Part shown: positions 9,114 through 16,805 of the stretch, piece by piece
How the letters are laid out: each line of letters opens with the position of its first letter
How positions within the stretch are numbered: the first letter of the stretch is position 1
Source of the DNA: Lachnospiraceae bacterium
Lineage (GTDB): Bacteria > Bacillota > Clostridia > Lachnospirales > Lachnospiraceae
Assembly: GCA_021203305.1 (NCBI GenBank)
Contig: JAJQBK010000022.1
Coordinates: 1 to 64,000 of the forward strand
DNA: 64,000 nt
Direction: 5' to 3'
Program-made: the position numbers and the translations under genes
The notes under the pieces: model-generated
Told to the model about the DNA's origin: nothing
The model's database searches: none
Seen by the model: only the letters and a program-made list of their open reading frames with translations

Positions 9114-9992
9114 CTACTCAAGATTCTGAATCTGCTCGCGGATCTTTTCAATCCCCGTTTTCAGCAGAATCGCGTGATTGGTGATTTCCAGATCGGAGGA
9201 TTTGGACAGCGTGGTATTGGCCTCCCGGTTCATCTCCTGGGCGATAAAATCAAGGCTGCGGCCCACATTCCCGCCCTTCTGTAAAGACTCACGGGCGGTG
9301 TGGATATGGCTGCGAAGACGCACCAGCTCCTCATCCACGCAGCTTCTGTCCGCGAAAATCGCGACCTCCGTCAGCAGCCGGTTCTCATCAACGGAAGCGT
9401 CCGCCAGAGCCGCCTCCACCTTCTCGCGAAGCCTGTCCTGATACTCCTGAATGATCTTCGGAGAGCGCTCCCCGATAAAATCCACCAGCTTCTCCATCTC
9501 ATCCAGCTTCAGCAAAAGATCCTCTTTCAGATGCTCGCCCTCCAAGCTGCGGGAAGCGGCAAACTGCTCCGCCGCCGCCGTGAACGCCCTTTTCAGATCC
9601 TGCCACAGCTCCTCCTCGTCCACAGGCGCCTCTTCCAGAGAAAAAACCTCCGGACACTTGGACAAAAGCGAGACGCCCGCGTCGTTTTCCAGGGAAAAAT
9701 CCTGCGACATCTGATGGAAATATTTCACATACTCCTCCGCGATCTGGCGGTTATATTTTACACAGACCGTACTCTCAGAATAATCCTCCATGGAAATGAA
9801 AATATCCACCTTGCCCCTGGAGGCGTATTCCTTAAGCTCATTGCGAATCGGGATTTCCAGAAAAGTCAGCTTCCTGGGCAGCTTGACTGTCACGTCAAGA
9901 TACTTGTGATTGACTGACTTGATCTCCACGGTATATTTGCGGCTGCCGACCATAAGCTCACTCCGGCCAAAGCCTGTCATGCTTCTGATCAT
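9114..9992 (-). CDS. YicC family endoribonuclease
   Basis: YicC/YloC family (DUF1732), which in other bacteria acts as a metal-dependent endoribonuclease. The 292 residues start with the family hallmark MIRSMTGFGR and end with the conserved domain containing FIAQEMNREANTTLSKSSD and a C-terminal helix with IEKIREQIQNLE. Full family length. GGAGGG lies before the ATG. It is the first gene of the operon yicC-gmk-rpoZ-rimO-pgsA, driven by the promoter at 10049-10077. Confidence 0.94.
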   Translation of the reverse strand: MIRSMTGFGRSELMVGSRKYTVEIKSVNHKYLDVTVKLPRKLTFLEIPIRNELKEYASRGKVDIFISMEDYSESTVCVKYNRQIAEEYVKYFHQMSQDFSLENDAGVSLLSKCPEVFSLEEAPVDEEELWQDLKRAFTAAAEQFAASRSLEGEHLKEDLLLKLDEMEKLVDFIGERSPKIIQEYQDRLREKVEAALADASVDENRLLTEVAIFADRSCVDEELVRLRSHIHTARESLQKGGNVGRSLDFIAQEMNREANTTLSKSSDLEITNHAILLKTGIEKIREQIQNLE

Positions 9993-10048
9993 ATATTGAC
10001 CCTCCGGCAGGCGAATTTTGTCACGTTTTTTCCCGCATGCCAGTTAAT

Positions 10049-10077
10049 AGTATAGTAAAATCCCGGTAAATAGTCAA
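10049..10077 (-). promoter_or_regulatory. sigma-A promoter of the yicC operon
   Basis: On the minus strand TTGACT (10072-10077), a 17-bp spacer and TATACT (10049-10054), about 57 bp upstream of yicC. Confidence 0.75.
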
Positions 10078-10116
10078 GGAGGAATCCGCCGTTTCAGAAC
10101 GTTTCAGAACGTTTCG

Positions 10117-10174
10117 GTTACTTATTCACAGCCGCTTCTCTCACGAGACGCCCTTCGGCTGCCCGACATGCGCA
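10117..10174. repeat. partial copy of the dispersed element
   Basis: Near-identical, in opposite orientation, to 5970-6026: TTACT(T)ATTCACAGCC, then GCTTCTCTCACGAGACGCCC, TTCGG, CATGCGCAA, with a handful of substitutions. It lies between the yicC promoter and the carD terminator. A short tandem GTTTCAGAAC, GTTTCAGAAC, GTTTCGG runs up to it (10091-10117). Confidence 0.75.
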
Positions 10175-10187
10175 ATAATACGTAAAA

Positions 10188-10218
10188 ACACACAGGCAGC
10201 TCCAAGCTGTCTGTGTGT
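10188..10218 (-). terminator. rho-independent terminator of carD
   Basis: Fourteen-bp stem (10188-10201 with 10205-10218, one G-U pair) and a 3-nt loop, followed on the minus strand by TTTTTACG. It begins 24 bases past the carD stop. Confidence 0.88.
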
Positions 10219-10241
10219 CTGTCCTCGTCTCATGATCCTGT

Positions 10242-10745
10242 TCACCGATCCAGCATATCGGATATATAAGCGTCAACACCGCTTTTCTCAATGCCCAGAG
10301 CCACGGCGAGCTCCCCGTTTAAACGGTCGCGGGCAATCCCCAGATATTTCTCATCCATGGACATATTCTTTTTGCCGGCGCGCAAACGATCCTGTCTGCG
10401 CTTATAAATCGTCTTAATGACGCGGATGGTGTCTCTGTGATCGCCGGTGTGAAGCATTTCCTTGAAAATTCTCTCCCGGTCCTTCTCGTTGGTGATTTTG
10501 ACAGGTTCCATCGACGGAATCTGACCGACAAGCTCCTCCGCGCTCTGTTTTGTCATCACCGGGCGCAGATCGAAATTCTCACTGTCCACGGGCACAAAAA
10601 GCTTACTCTTCGAATCATACAACGGCGCCAGCCTGTAAAAAGACCGCTGTGATTTATCCACCTTCACATCCACAGGCCCGATATGCTCCACCTTACAAAC
10701 GCCATACACCGGATGTACCACGAGCATACCTGTTTCAAACCTCAT
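10242..10745 (-). CDS. CarD family transcriptional regulator
   Basis: CarD/CdnL-type protein that binds the beta subunit of RNA polymerase and stabilises open promoter complexes. The 167 residues have an N-terminal Tudor-like RNAP-interacting domain (FETGMLVVHPVYGVCKVEHIG, ending FVPVDSENFDLRPVM) and an all-helical C-terminal DNA-binding region (KRRQDRLRAGKKNMSMDEK, ARDRLNGELAVALG). Full family length. AGGAGGG precedes the ATG. Monocistronic, with its own terminator; a TATAAT at 10805-10810 on the minus strand is a likely -10. Confidence 0.93.
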   Translation of the reverse strand: MRFETGMLVVHPVYGVCKVEHIGPVDVKVDKSQRSFYRLAPLYDSKSKLFVPVDSENFDLRPVMTKQSAEELVGQIPSMEPVKITNEKDRERIFKEMLHTGDHRDTIRVIKTIYKRRQDRLRAGKKNMSMDEKYLGIARDRLNGELAVALGIEKSGVDAYISDMLDR

Positions 10746-10804
10746 TCCGCTTCCCTCCTTCTGAATTTACCCGCATAAAACAATTTTATTTCTACCTATT
10801 TATA

Positions 10805-10810
10805 ATTATA
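10805..10810 (-). promoter_or_regulatory. putative -10 box of carD
   Basis: Perfect TATAAT on the minus strand, 60 bp upstream of carD, in an A+T-rich stretch. No clear -35 partner is seen, as expected if other factors or the A-tracts compensate. Confidence 0.4.
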
Positions 10811-10956
10811 CCCCTTTTTTTGTTAATTTAAAAACATTTTTTCTTTTGCACAGAAAAATTTCGTGACTTTACACAAATTTTACGCCAGTACTTTTGTAAA
10901 TAATTTCTCATGCCAACAGACTATAATAAGCTGAAAATCCTCAGTATGCTCTGTTT

Positions 10957-12609
10957 TCAGTCAATCCGGCGAAATCCCTCCTCAAAGCTCTCCCCGCGCA
11001 GTTCGAAATCGTACGTCAGCACCGGTATGGACGGAAAATATTCATATCCTGTCTGGTCACCCTGTGCCGCCACGTAGACTGTCAGATCCCCCAGCGTTTT
11101 CTCCACAACCTCGTAAGAGCCATACTCCTGCTGCGTGATATAATACGGAAACCCCCTGACTCCCCAGGCATAATCCGCCAGCATAAATCCCTTGTAGCAG
11201 GAGACGATCGCAAGGCAGGCGACCACCAGTCTGTTCCAGGAGAGCCTTTTCAGAATCCACCCTGCCGTCAGCGAAGCCAGCAGCAGGACATATGCGTAAC
11301 CATACCGCAGCAGGGGAGCACTGAGCTGCCAGTAAAGATAAGAAGCCCCCACCGTTGCCAGCACCAGAAGCTCATCCAGATGCTTCCAGGCTTTCTTTAT
11401 GATACACACCACAGTACCTGCCGCCGCAAGGCAAAGGCTTGCAAAATCCGCAATTATCAATATTTTCTCCGTGCGTGACAGCGTCGTCCCGAACCAGTTG
11501 GGGAACCATTCCGTCACAGGCAGATCCACAAGAGCCGAATTGTACAGCGCTCTGCCCCACGTCTTAATCTGCGCTGCATCCACACTGATATACGCAGCGC
11601 TCATTTTCCAGTCCACGTCAAAAAGGTCCAGGGCGGCGAGCGGATAAAACAGATACCCGGAAATCAGAAAGGTCCGGATGATCCAGGGCGCCGCCACCAG
11701 CAGCCCGGACGTCAGATATACCGCAATTTCTTTTCCCCGTTTTTCCTTTATGAGAATAAGGGCCGGCTTCGCCAGCAAAATCAGAATCAGTCCCGCGGTC
11801 AGCTTCAGCGTGATCGCGTAAACCCCCGCAACGCACAGCAGACAATAAGGAGCGCGGTTCTGCTCTTTATTTTCCAGCTGCTCCAGCCAGCAGATCACAA
11901 TGAAAAAAACTGTACACATAATGGGGTAATCTGTGGCAGGCGACACCACTTCATCACAGATCATGGTCAGATAATACGCCGCGGCGATCCGTGGGTAATC
12001 TGACCACAGCAGCCGGCGCCGCTTCACACATTTTCCCACAGGAAGCACCGCAAGGCTCAGCAAAAAGGCAAAATAACCGCTCATGGCGTGAAGAGACTGG
12101 CTGCAAAGCCACTTCATACTGTAAAATGCACAAAGCGAGAGAAAAGAACTGTTGTAAGCAAAACGCCCATGGAGAAGCCCCAGCCCCTTCACAACACCGT
12201 ACTCCTCGATCCACCGGATACTCTGAGCGTGATACAGATCCGAGTCATACATCATATAACCTCGAGAGGTAAAATAAGCCCAGACGAGAAGCAGAACCAG
12301 GACAGCCGCCAGCGTATATGCCTTCTTATACCTGAGCTGCTCCAGCAAAAAATCCGTCATCTGCCGATGAAAGAAGAGAATCAGTACCGCACAGCAGACA
12401 AGCAAAAGCACATTCGCCGCCATGCCGACGCCTCCGAACAGGCTGAAAATCTGGGCATACACGGTCGCCATGACCAGACCCGCCATAAGCACGCCCGCGC
12501 CGCCGCGAAGCCGGTATCCAAGCACCCTCCCGCAAAAACAGGAAAATCCGATGCCCAGACAATATGTGGTAAAAATGACATACGCCCAGTCCAATATGAT
12601 AAAAAGCAT
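10957..12609 (-). CDS. large polytopic membrane protein, LIC_10190-like
   Basis: A 550-residue protein with about twelve predicted membrane helices and a 60-residue soluble C-terminal tail. Recognisable is the loop YDSDLYHAQSIRWIEEYG followed by GLLHGRFAYNSSF and later ITLKLTAG and PWIIRTFLISGYLFYPL, a set that I associate with the LIC_10190-type membrane proteins, thought to be GT-C-like enzymes of cell-surface glycan synthesis. The function here is inferred only from topology and motifs. GAGGGGG precedes the ATG. It stands alone between carD and the MBL-fold gene, each separated by short spacers. Confidence 0.6.
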   Translation of the reverse strand: MLFIILDWAYVIFTTYCLGIGFSCFCGRVLGYRLRGGAGVLMAGLVMATVYAQIFSLFGGVGMAANVLLLVCCAVLILFFHRQMTDFLLEQLRYKKAYTLAAVLVLLLVWAYFTSRGYMMYDSDLYHAQSIRWIEEYGVVKGLGLLHGRFAYNSSFLSLCAFYSMKWLCSQSLHAMSGYFAFLLSLAVLPVGKCVKRRRLLWSDYPRIAAAYYLTMICDEVVSPATDYPIMCTVFFIVICWLEQLENKEQNRAPYCLLCVAGVYAITLKLTAGLILILLAKPALILIKEKRGKEIAVYLTSGLLVAAPWIIRTFLISGYLFYPLAALDLFDVDWKMSAAYISVDAAQIKTWGRALYNSALVDLPVTEWFPNWFGTTLSRTEKILIIADFASLCLAAAGTVVCIIKKAWKHLDELLVLATVGASYLYWQLSAPLLRYGYAYVLLLASLTAGWILKRLSWNRLVVACLAIVSCYKGFMLADYAWGVRGFPYYITQQEYGSYEVVEKTLGDLTVYVAAQGDQTGYEYFPSIPVLTYDFELRGESFEEGFRRID

Positions 12610-12664
12610 GGAGCCCCCTCTTTTGTAAAATGTTTCTTGATACTTCGTTACTATTCACAGCAGA

Positions 12665-13414
12665 CTATACCTCCAGAATCGCCGTCGCCCCGGCCTTCGT
12701 CAGGGCGATCACTCTCTCAGGCAGCTTCTTTTGAGCGTGCTCCCGCTGATATGTAAGCACAGCCGCCTCATCCTCCCCAAAGCCCATAGGCACGACGTTG
12801 GCCACAGACGCGGTATTCAGCAGATATTCAATCCCCAGGCGGCTGTATTTGCCCTGGTCGGGAATCAGATTGGTGAAAGCCAGATAAATATCCCTGTCAT
12901 AAAGCTTTTCCATGTAATACTTAAATCTGGCGGTGCGCTGGTTAAAAACCTGTCTGGAGTCATTTTCCCTCACCCACCAGTTCATGTCCCCGGCGTAATA
13001 AACGCGCTTCCCGGCCACGTTCAGAAGCCAGGCAATGCCCTCCCCGCAGGTCTTGATGGTCTCAAAAATGATATAATCGTTTTCTCCGTTTTCTCCCCTT
13101 AAGGGCAGCACCCGGCGCACTCCCTCCGGCAGGAAAGAGACCTTTTTCATCACGCTTCTGGTAACGCCGTACTGCTTCTGAAGCTCCTCCGTCAGCAGGA
13201 TATCATGGGAGAGGAAAAACTGCGCGTTCGGATATTCAGCTGCAAATGAAAAAATACCCGGATCAAAGTGAAGGGCCTGTCCATGGGAGACAAACACAAG
13301 CAGCGGCAGGTCCTTCGCCATGGGAGGCAGCTTTCCGCCGCAAAAATCAAACACAATATTGGCAATCCCCGTCTCAACGACATATCCGTTCTGTCCTGTA
13401 TAAGTGATCTTCAT
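12665..13414 (-). CDS. metallo-beta-lactamase-fold protein, UlaG-like, with altered metal motif
   Basis: A 249-residue protein of the MBL fold (MKITYTGQNGYVVE at the start; YYAGDMNWW in the middle; NVVPMGFGEDEAA near the end). In active relatives the zinc motif reads T/S-H-G-H-x-D-H-F-D; here it is SHGQALHFD at residues 43-51, so the second His and the Asp are replaced by Gln and Leu. Binding of two metals is therefore doubtful and the protein may be inactive or have a different role. The ATG at 13414 follows AAGGAGG; the ORF start 18 bases further up has no such site. It lies downstream of gpsA on the same strand. Confidence 0.75.
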   Translation of the reverse strand: MKITYTGQNGYVVETGIANIVFDFCGGKLPPMAKDLPLLVFVSHGQALHFDPGIFSFAAEYPNAQFFLSHDILLTEELQKQYGVTRSVMKKVSFLPEGVRRVLPLRGENGENDYIIFETIKTCGEGIAWLLNVAGKRVYYAGDMNWWVRENDSRQVFNQRTARFKYYMEKLYDRDIYLAFTNLIPDQGKYSRLGIEYLLNTASVANVVPMGFGEDEAAVLTYQREHAQKKLPERVIALTKAGATAILEV

Positions 13415-13504
13415 ATTGCCTCCTTTTTGCACGCCGCGCGCATATTCCCCTCATTCTTCCGGCATCCCGCTCCGTCAGGCCCAAAAACCGGACAGATGGT
13501 GAAC

Positions 13505-14515
13505 CTATTCCCAGTCCACCATCGGGTACTCCACCCGCTTATCCCGCAGCATCAGGTTGCTGACTGCCTCCAGGGCGCTCCTGCCCTCAAAAAGAACCGC
13601 GTTTACCTCCTCAATGATCGGAAGCCTGACGCCGTATTTTTGCCCCAGCTGAATGGCGGCTCTGGCGCTGTACACGCCCTCCACCACCATTTTGACCTCC
13701 GCCATGGCCTGCTCATAGGTATAGCCCTGGCCGATCAGATATCCGGCCCTGCGGTTTCTGGAGTGCACGGAAGCGCAGGTGACAATCAGGTCTCCCATGC
13801 CGGTCAGGCCGCCGAAGGTCTCCGCCTTGCCGCCCATGGCGATTCCCAGCCGTGAAATTTCCGCCAGCCCCCTGGTGATCAGCGCGGCCTTGGTATTGTC
13901 GCCATATCCTAGGCCGTCCGCGATGCCGGCGGCCAGGGCAACCACATTCTTTAAGGAGCCTCCCAGCTCGATTCCCAGCATGTCGGAGCTGATATAGACC
14001 CGGAACCGCTCGTTCATGAAAATATTCTGAATGAAAACCGCGGTCTTCCGGCTTTTGGCGCCGACCACAATGGTGGTGGGCATTCCGATTCCCACCTCCT
14101 CCGCGTGGGTGGGGCCGGACATGACCGCCACATCCGCCTGCGGAATTTCCTGCTCAATCACATCGGCCATGGGCAGCAGGGTGGCCTCCTCAATGCCCTT
14201 CGCCACGTTCAAAACCACCTGTCTCTGCCTGACATACGGGGCACAGCTGGCCGCGGTGGAACGGATATGGACGGAAGGCACCGCCAGCACCACCAGATCC
14301 ATGTCCTTCACGGAAACCTCCAGGTCTCCGGTGACCGTCACGCTCTCCGGGAGGATAACTCCCGGCAGCTTTTCCTTCTGCTCCCTGCTCTCTCTTAACA
14401 TCAGAACCTCCGCGTCCACAATGGACCAGAGGGTTACCTCATGCTGATTCTGTGCCAGAAGAACGGACAGGGCTGTTCCCCAGCCGCCCGCTCCGATTAC
14501 GCCGACCTTCGCCAT
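13505..14515 (-). CDS. gpsA: glycerol-3-phosphate dehydrogenase [NAD(P)+]
   Basis: Reduces dihydroxyacetone phosphate to sn-glycerol-3-phosphate for phospholipid synthesis. In 336 residues it shows the N-terminal Rossmann motif GAGGWGTALSVLLAQN at residues 7-22, VLNVAKGIE, the SGPTHAEEVG segment, and the catalytic-lysine helix ELGGSLKNVVALAAGIADGLGYGDNTKAALITRG. The product feeds PlsY, encoded just upstream in the same operon (41-base spacer), and PgsA elsewhere in the window. Confidence 0.97.
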   Translation of the reverse strand: MAKVGVIGAGGWGTALSVLLAQNQHEVTLWSIVDAEVLMLRESREQKEKLPGVILPESVTVTGDLEVSVKDMDLVVLAVPSVHIRSTAASCAPYVRQRQVVLNVAKGIEEATLLPMADVIEQEIPQADVAVMSGPTHAEEVGIGMPTTIVVGAKSRKTAVFIQNIFMNERFRVYISSDMLGIELGGSLKNVVALAAGIADGLGYGDNTKAALITRGLAEISRLGIAMGGKAETFGGLTGMGDLIVTCASVHSRNRRAGYLIGQGYTYEQAMAEVKMVVEGVYSARAAIQLGQKYGVRLPIIEEVNAVLFEGRSALEAVSNLMLRDKRVEYPMVDWE

Positions 14516-14556
14516 AATTTCTCCTTTTCACTGTTCAGGATCTGTCGATCGATGAC

Positions 14557-15216
14557 TTACTCTGCTTTATTTTTCTTTGATAAATATGTCTTCCGCTCTG
14601 TATGGGAAAGAAGCCTCTGAATATTCTCCCGATGCTTCCAGTAAGCCATCACCGTCAGAAAAGCCGCCAGACCGTATATTTCCGAAAGCTGCGCCGCGCT
14701 CAATGCCCCCAGGAAGCCATTCTGTCCCAGAATGATAATCTGGATCAGCATCCCCGCGTAAGCCAGAAGGGAGCTTAAGGACACAAAATGGGTTGTGAAA
14801 AAAACTGCGAAGAAAATAAAGACCTCCGCCGGTATCATATAGGGATGATAAAAGAAAACTATCCCGGCGGTGCAGGCAACGCCCTTGCCTCCCTTGAAGC
14901 CCATCACAACCGGAAAATTATGTCCCAGGATGGTGCCTGTCACGGCATACATCATCAGCACGTAAATGATATCCCCATGGGCGGAGCCAAACAAAAGCCT
15001 TGTCAGTCCGATGGCGATCCCGCACTTCAGGATATCCACGATGAGCACAACCAGACCCGTTTTGCGTCCCATTACCCGCAGCGCGTTGGTGGTGCCGGAA
15101 TTGTGGCTTCCGTACTCCCGGATATCAATATGGTGAAGCCGTCCGATAATATAAGCGGTCTGAAAATTCCCCAGCGCGTAGCCGAGGAGCAGACAGATAA
15201 TTCTTTCCACGATCAT
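14557..15216 (-). CDS. plsY: acyl-phosphate:glycerol-3-phosphate acyltransferase
   Basis: Transfers an acyl group from acyl-phosphate to sn-glycerol-3-phosphate, giving lysophosphatidic acid at the inner membrane. The 219-residue protein has five to six membrane helices and the three PlsY motifs: GSHNSGTTNALRVMG, GHNFPVVMGFKGGKGVA and a later Pro/Gly loop. Its ATG overlaps the der stop by four bases, so der-plsY-gpsA form a coupled operon. Confidence 0.96.
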   Translation of the reverse strand: MIVERIICLLLGYALGNFQTAYIIGRLHHIDIREYGSHNSGTTNALRVMGRKTGLVVLIVDILKCGIAIGLTRLLFGSAHGDIIYVLMMYAVTGTILGHNFPVVMGFKGGKGVACTAGIVFFYHPYMIPAEVFIFFAVFFTTHFVSLSSLLAYAGMLIQIIILGQNGFLGALSAAQLSEIYGLAAFLTVMAYWKHRENIQRLLSHTERKTYLSKKNKAE

Positions 15217-16553
15217 TGCTCCTTTTTGCTTCGTTCTCTGATAATGAAATGAAGCGGTGTGCCTCTGAAGCCAAAGGTATCCCGGATCTTATTTTCAATG
15301 TATCTGGTATAGGAAAAGTGCATCAGTTCTTTGTCGTTGACAAAAATCACAAAGGTGGGCGGTTTCACGGAGACCTGGGTAATGTAATACATCCGCAGGC
15401 GCTTCCCCTTGTCCGACGGCGGCTGCTGCATGGCCACGGCCTCCGCCAGAATCTCATTGAGCACTCCCGTGGAAATCCGCATGGCATGATTGGCCGCCAC
15501 CATGTCGATGGTCTCATACAGCTTTCCCAGCCGCTGCCCGGTCAGCGCGGAAATAAAAATAATCTCCGCGTAGGACATAAAGGACAGGGTCTGGCGGATC
15601 TTCTCCTGAAAGCGGTAAATGGTCTTGTCGTCCTTCTCCACGGCGTCCCACTTATTGACTGCCACGATCATGGCCTTGCCCCGATCATGGGCGATACCGG
15701 CGATCTTGGCGTCCTGTTCGGTGACGCCCTCCACAGCGTCGATCATGAGCACCGCCACATCAGCCCTCTCCACGGCGGCCACTGCCCGGATAATCATAAA
15801 GTGCTCCAGATCCTCCTTGATCTTATTTTTACGCCGAACGCCCGCCGTGTCAATAAAAATATAGGATTTTCCATGATATGTCACTTCAGCGTCCACCGCA
15901 TCCCTGGTAGTGCCTGCCACATCAGAGACAATGAGCCGCTCCTCTCCCAGAAGCTTATTGATCAGAGAAGACTTACCCACATTGGGCTTTCCAATGATGG
16001 CCACGCGGACACGGTCGTCGTCCTCCTCCTGCGTAGCCTCCCCGGGCAGATATTTCACCAGCTCGTCCAGCATCTCGCCAAGCCCTGTGCGGTTGACGCT
16101 GGATATGGGCCAGGGATCGCCGATTCCCAGATTGTAAAACTCGTAGACGTCCGCCATTTGCTTTACCGGCGCGTCCACTTTGTTGACCACCAGAAGAACA
16201 GGCTTCCTGCTGCGGCGCAGCATGTCCGCCACCTTGCCGTCAGCGTCCACAAGCCCCTGCTTTACATCCACCATAAATAAAATCACATCCGCGGTGTCAA
16301 TGGCGATCTGGGCCTGGGAACGCATCTGGGAGAGAATGATGTCCTTGCTGTCCGGCTCAATGCCGCCGGTATCAATTAAGGTAAAATTATAATTCAGCCA
16401 GAATACGTCCGCGTAAATGCGGTCTCTCGTGATTCCCGGCGTGTCCTTGACAATGGATATATTGGAGCCGGCCATTACATTAAAAAATGTGGATTTTCCC
16501 ACATTCGGCCTGCCCACCACCGCCACGATGGGGCGTGAAGATTTCTTTGCCAT
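15213..16553 (-). CDS. der: ribosome-associated GTPase Der
   Basis: Essential tandem GTPase needed for 50S ribosome maturation. The 446-residue product holds two G domains, the first with VVGRPNVGKST near the N-terminus and DTGG, the second with IIGKPNVGKSS and DTAG plus NKWD, then a C-terminal KH-like domain ending GTPLHFIIRERSKKEQ. The ATG at 16553 was chosen over the longer ORF because the product then begins MAKKSSRPIVAVVGRP and AAGAGGT lies upstream; the extra 64 codons would cross the structured leader. The leader (16554-16710) contains a strongly folded inverted-repeat element. Confidence 0.97.
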   Translation of the reverse strand: MAKKSSRPIVAVVGRPNVGKSTFFNVMAGSNISIVKDTPGITRDRIYADVFWLNYNFTLIDTGGIEPDSKDIILSQMRSQAQIAIDTADVILFMVDVKQGLVDADGKVADMLRRSRKPVLLVVNKVDAPVKQMADVYEFYNLGIGDPWPISSVNRTGLGEMLDELVKYLPGEATQEEDDDRVRVAIIGKPNVGKSSLINKLLGEERLIVSDVAGTTRDAVDAEVTYHGKSYIFIDTAGVRRKNKIKEDLEHFMIIRAVAAVERADVAVLMIDAVEGVTEQDAKIAGIAHDRGKAMIVAVNKWDAVEKDDKTIYRFQEKIRQTLSFMSYAEIIFISALTGQRLGKLYETIDMVAANHAMRISTGVLNEILAEAVAMQQPPSDKGKRLRMYYITQVSVKPPTFVIFVNDKELMHFSYTRYIENKIRDTFGFRGTPLHFIIRERSKKEQ

Positions 16554-16578
16554 GAGTACCTCTTTTAAATAATAGTTT

Positions 16579-16706
16579 ATTGAGACGTGTAGCCCGCAAG
16601 CTTCGCTTCCGGGCTCACGGGCTTTCGCCCTACAGCTGCCAGGAAACTCCGATTTTATTCTGCAAGCAGATAAAACCGAAGTTTCCTGCCATCTGCACGT
16701 CTCAAT
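16579..16706. other. three-armed inverted-repeat structure in the der leader
   Basis: An 11-bp perfect outer stem (16579-16589 with 16696-16706) encloses three arms. The first is a 6+4 bp hairpin (16591-16615). The second is GGGC/GCCC with a GAAA loop on the minus strand (16619-16630). The third is a long arm (16633-16695) of about 25 pairs with few mismatches. It lies between the der promoter and the der ribosome site. Either a structured leader RNA or a small palindromic mobile element; no known riboswitch class was recognised. Confidence 0.7.
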
Positions 16707-16716
16707 GCTTACATGT

Positions 16717-16745
16717 ATTTTATCAAAATTTTCTTGACGTGTCAC
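16717..16745 (-). promoter_or_regulatory. promoter of der-plsY-gpsA
   Basis: On the minus strand GTGACA (16740-16745), 17-bp spacer, TAAAAT (16717-16722); each box matches the consensus at five of six positions. Its -35 box abuts the -35 box of the divergent prs promoter. Confidence 0.6.
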
Positions 16746-16763
16746 TATATAATGTTTTAAAAT
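16734..16763 (+). promoter_or_regulatory. promoter of prs
   Basis: TTGACG (16734-16739), 18-bp spacer, TAAAAT (16758-16763), about 40 bp before the prs start. A TATAAT inside the spacer (16748-16753) is an alternative -10. Confidence 0.55.
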
Positions 16764-16805
16764 TATGTGGAATTTTGTAAAACAACCCCAAACGAGGAGG
16801 ACAGA

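Noticed and set aside
15216..16280. A 354-codon plus-strand ORF.
   Set aside because: Antisense to der, which is unambiguous; His/Leu-rich translation typical of a shadow frame.
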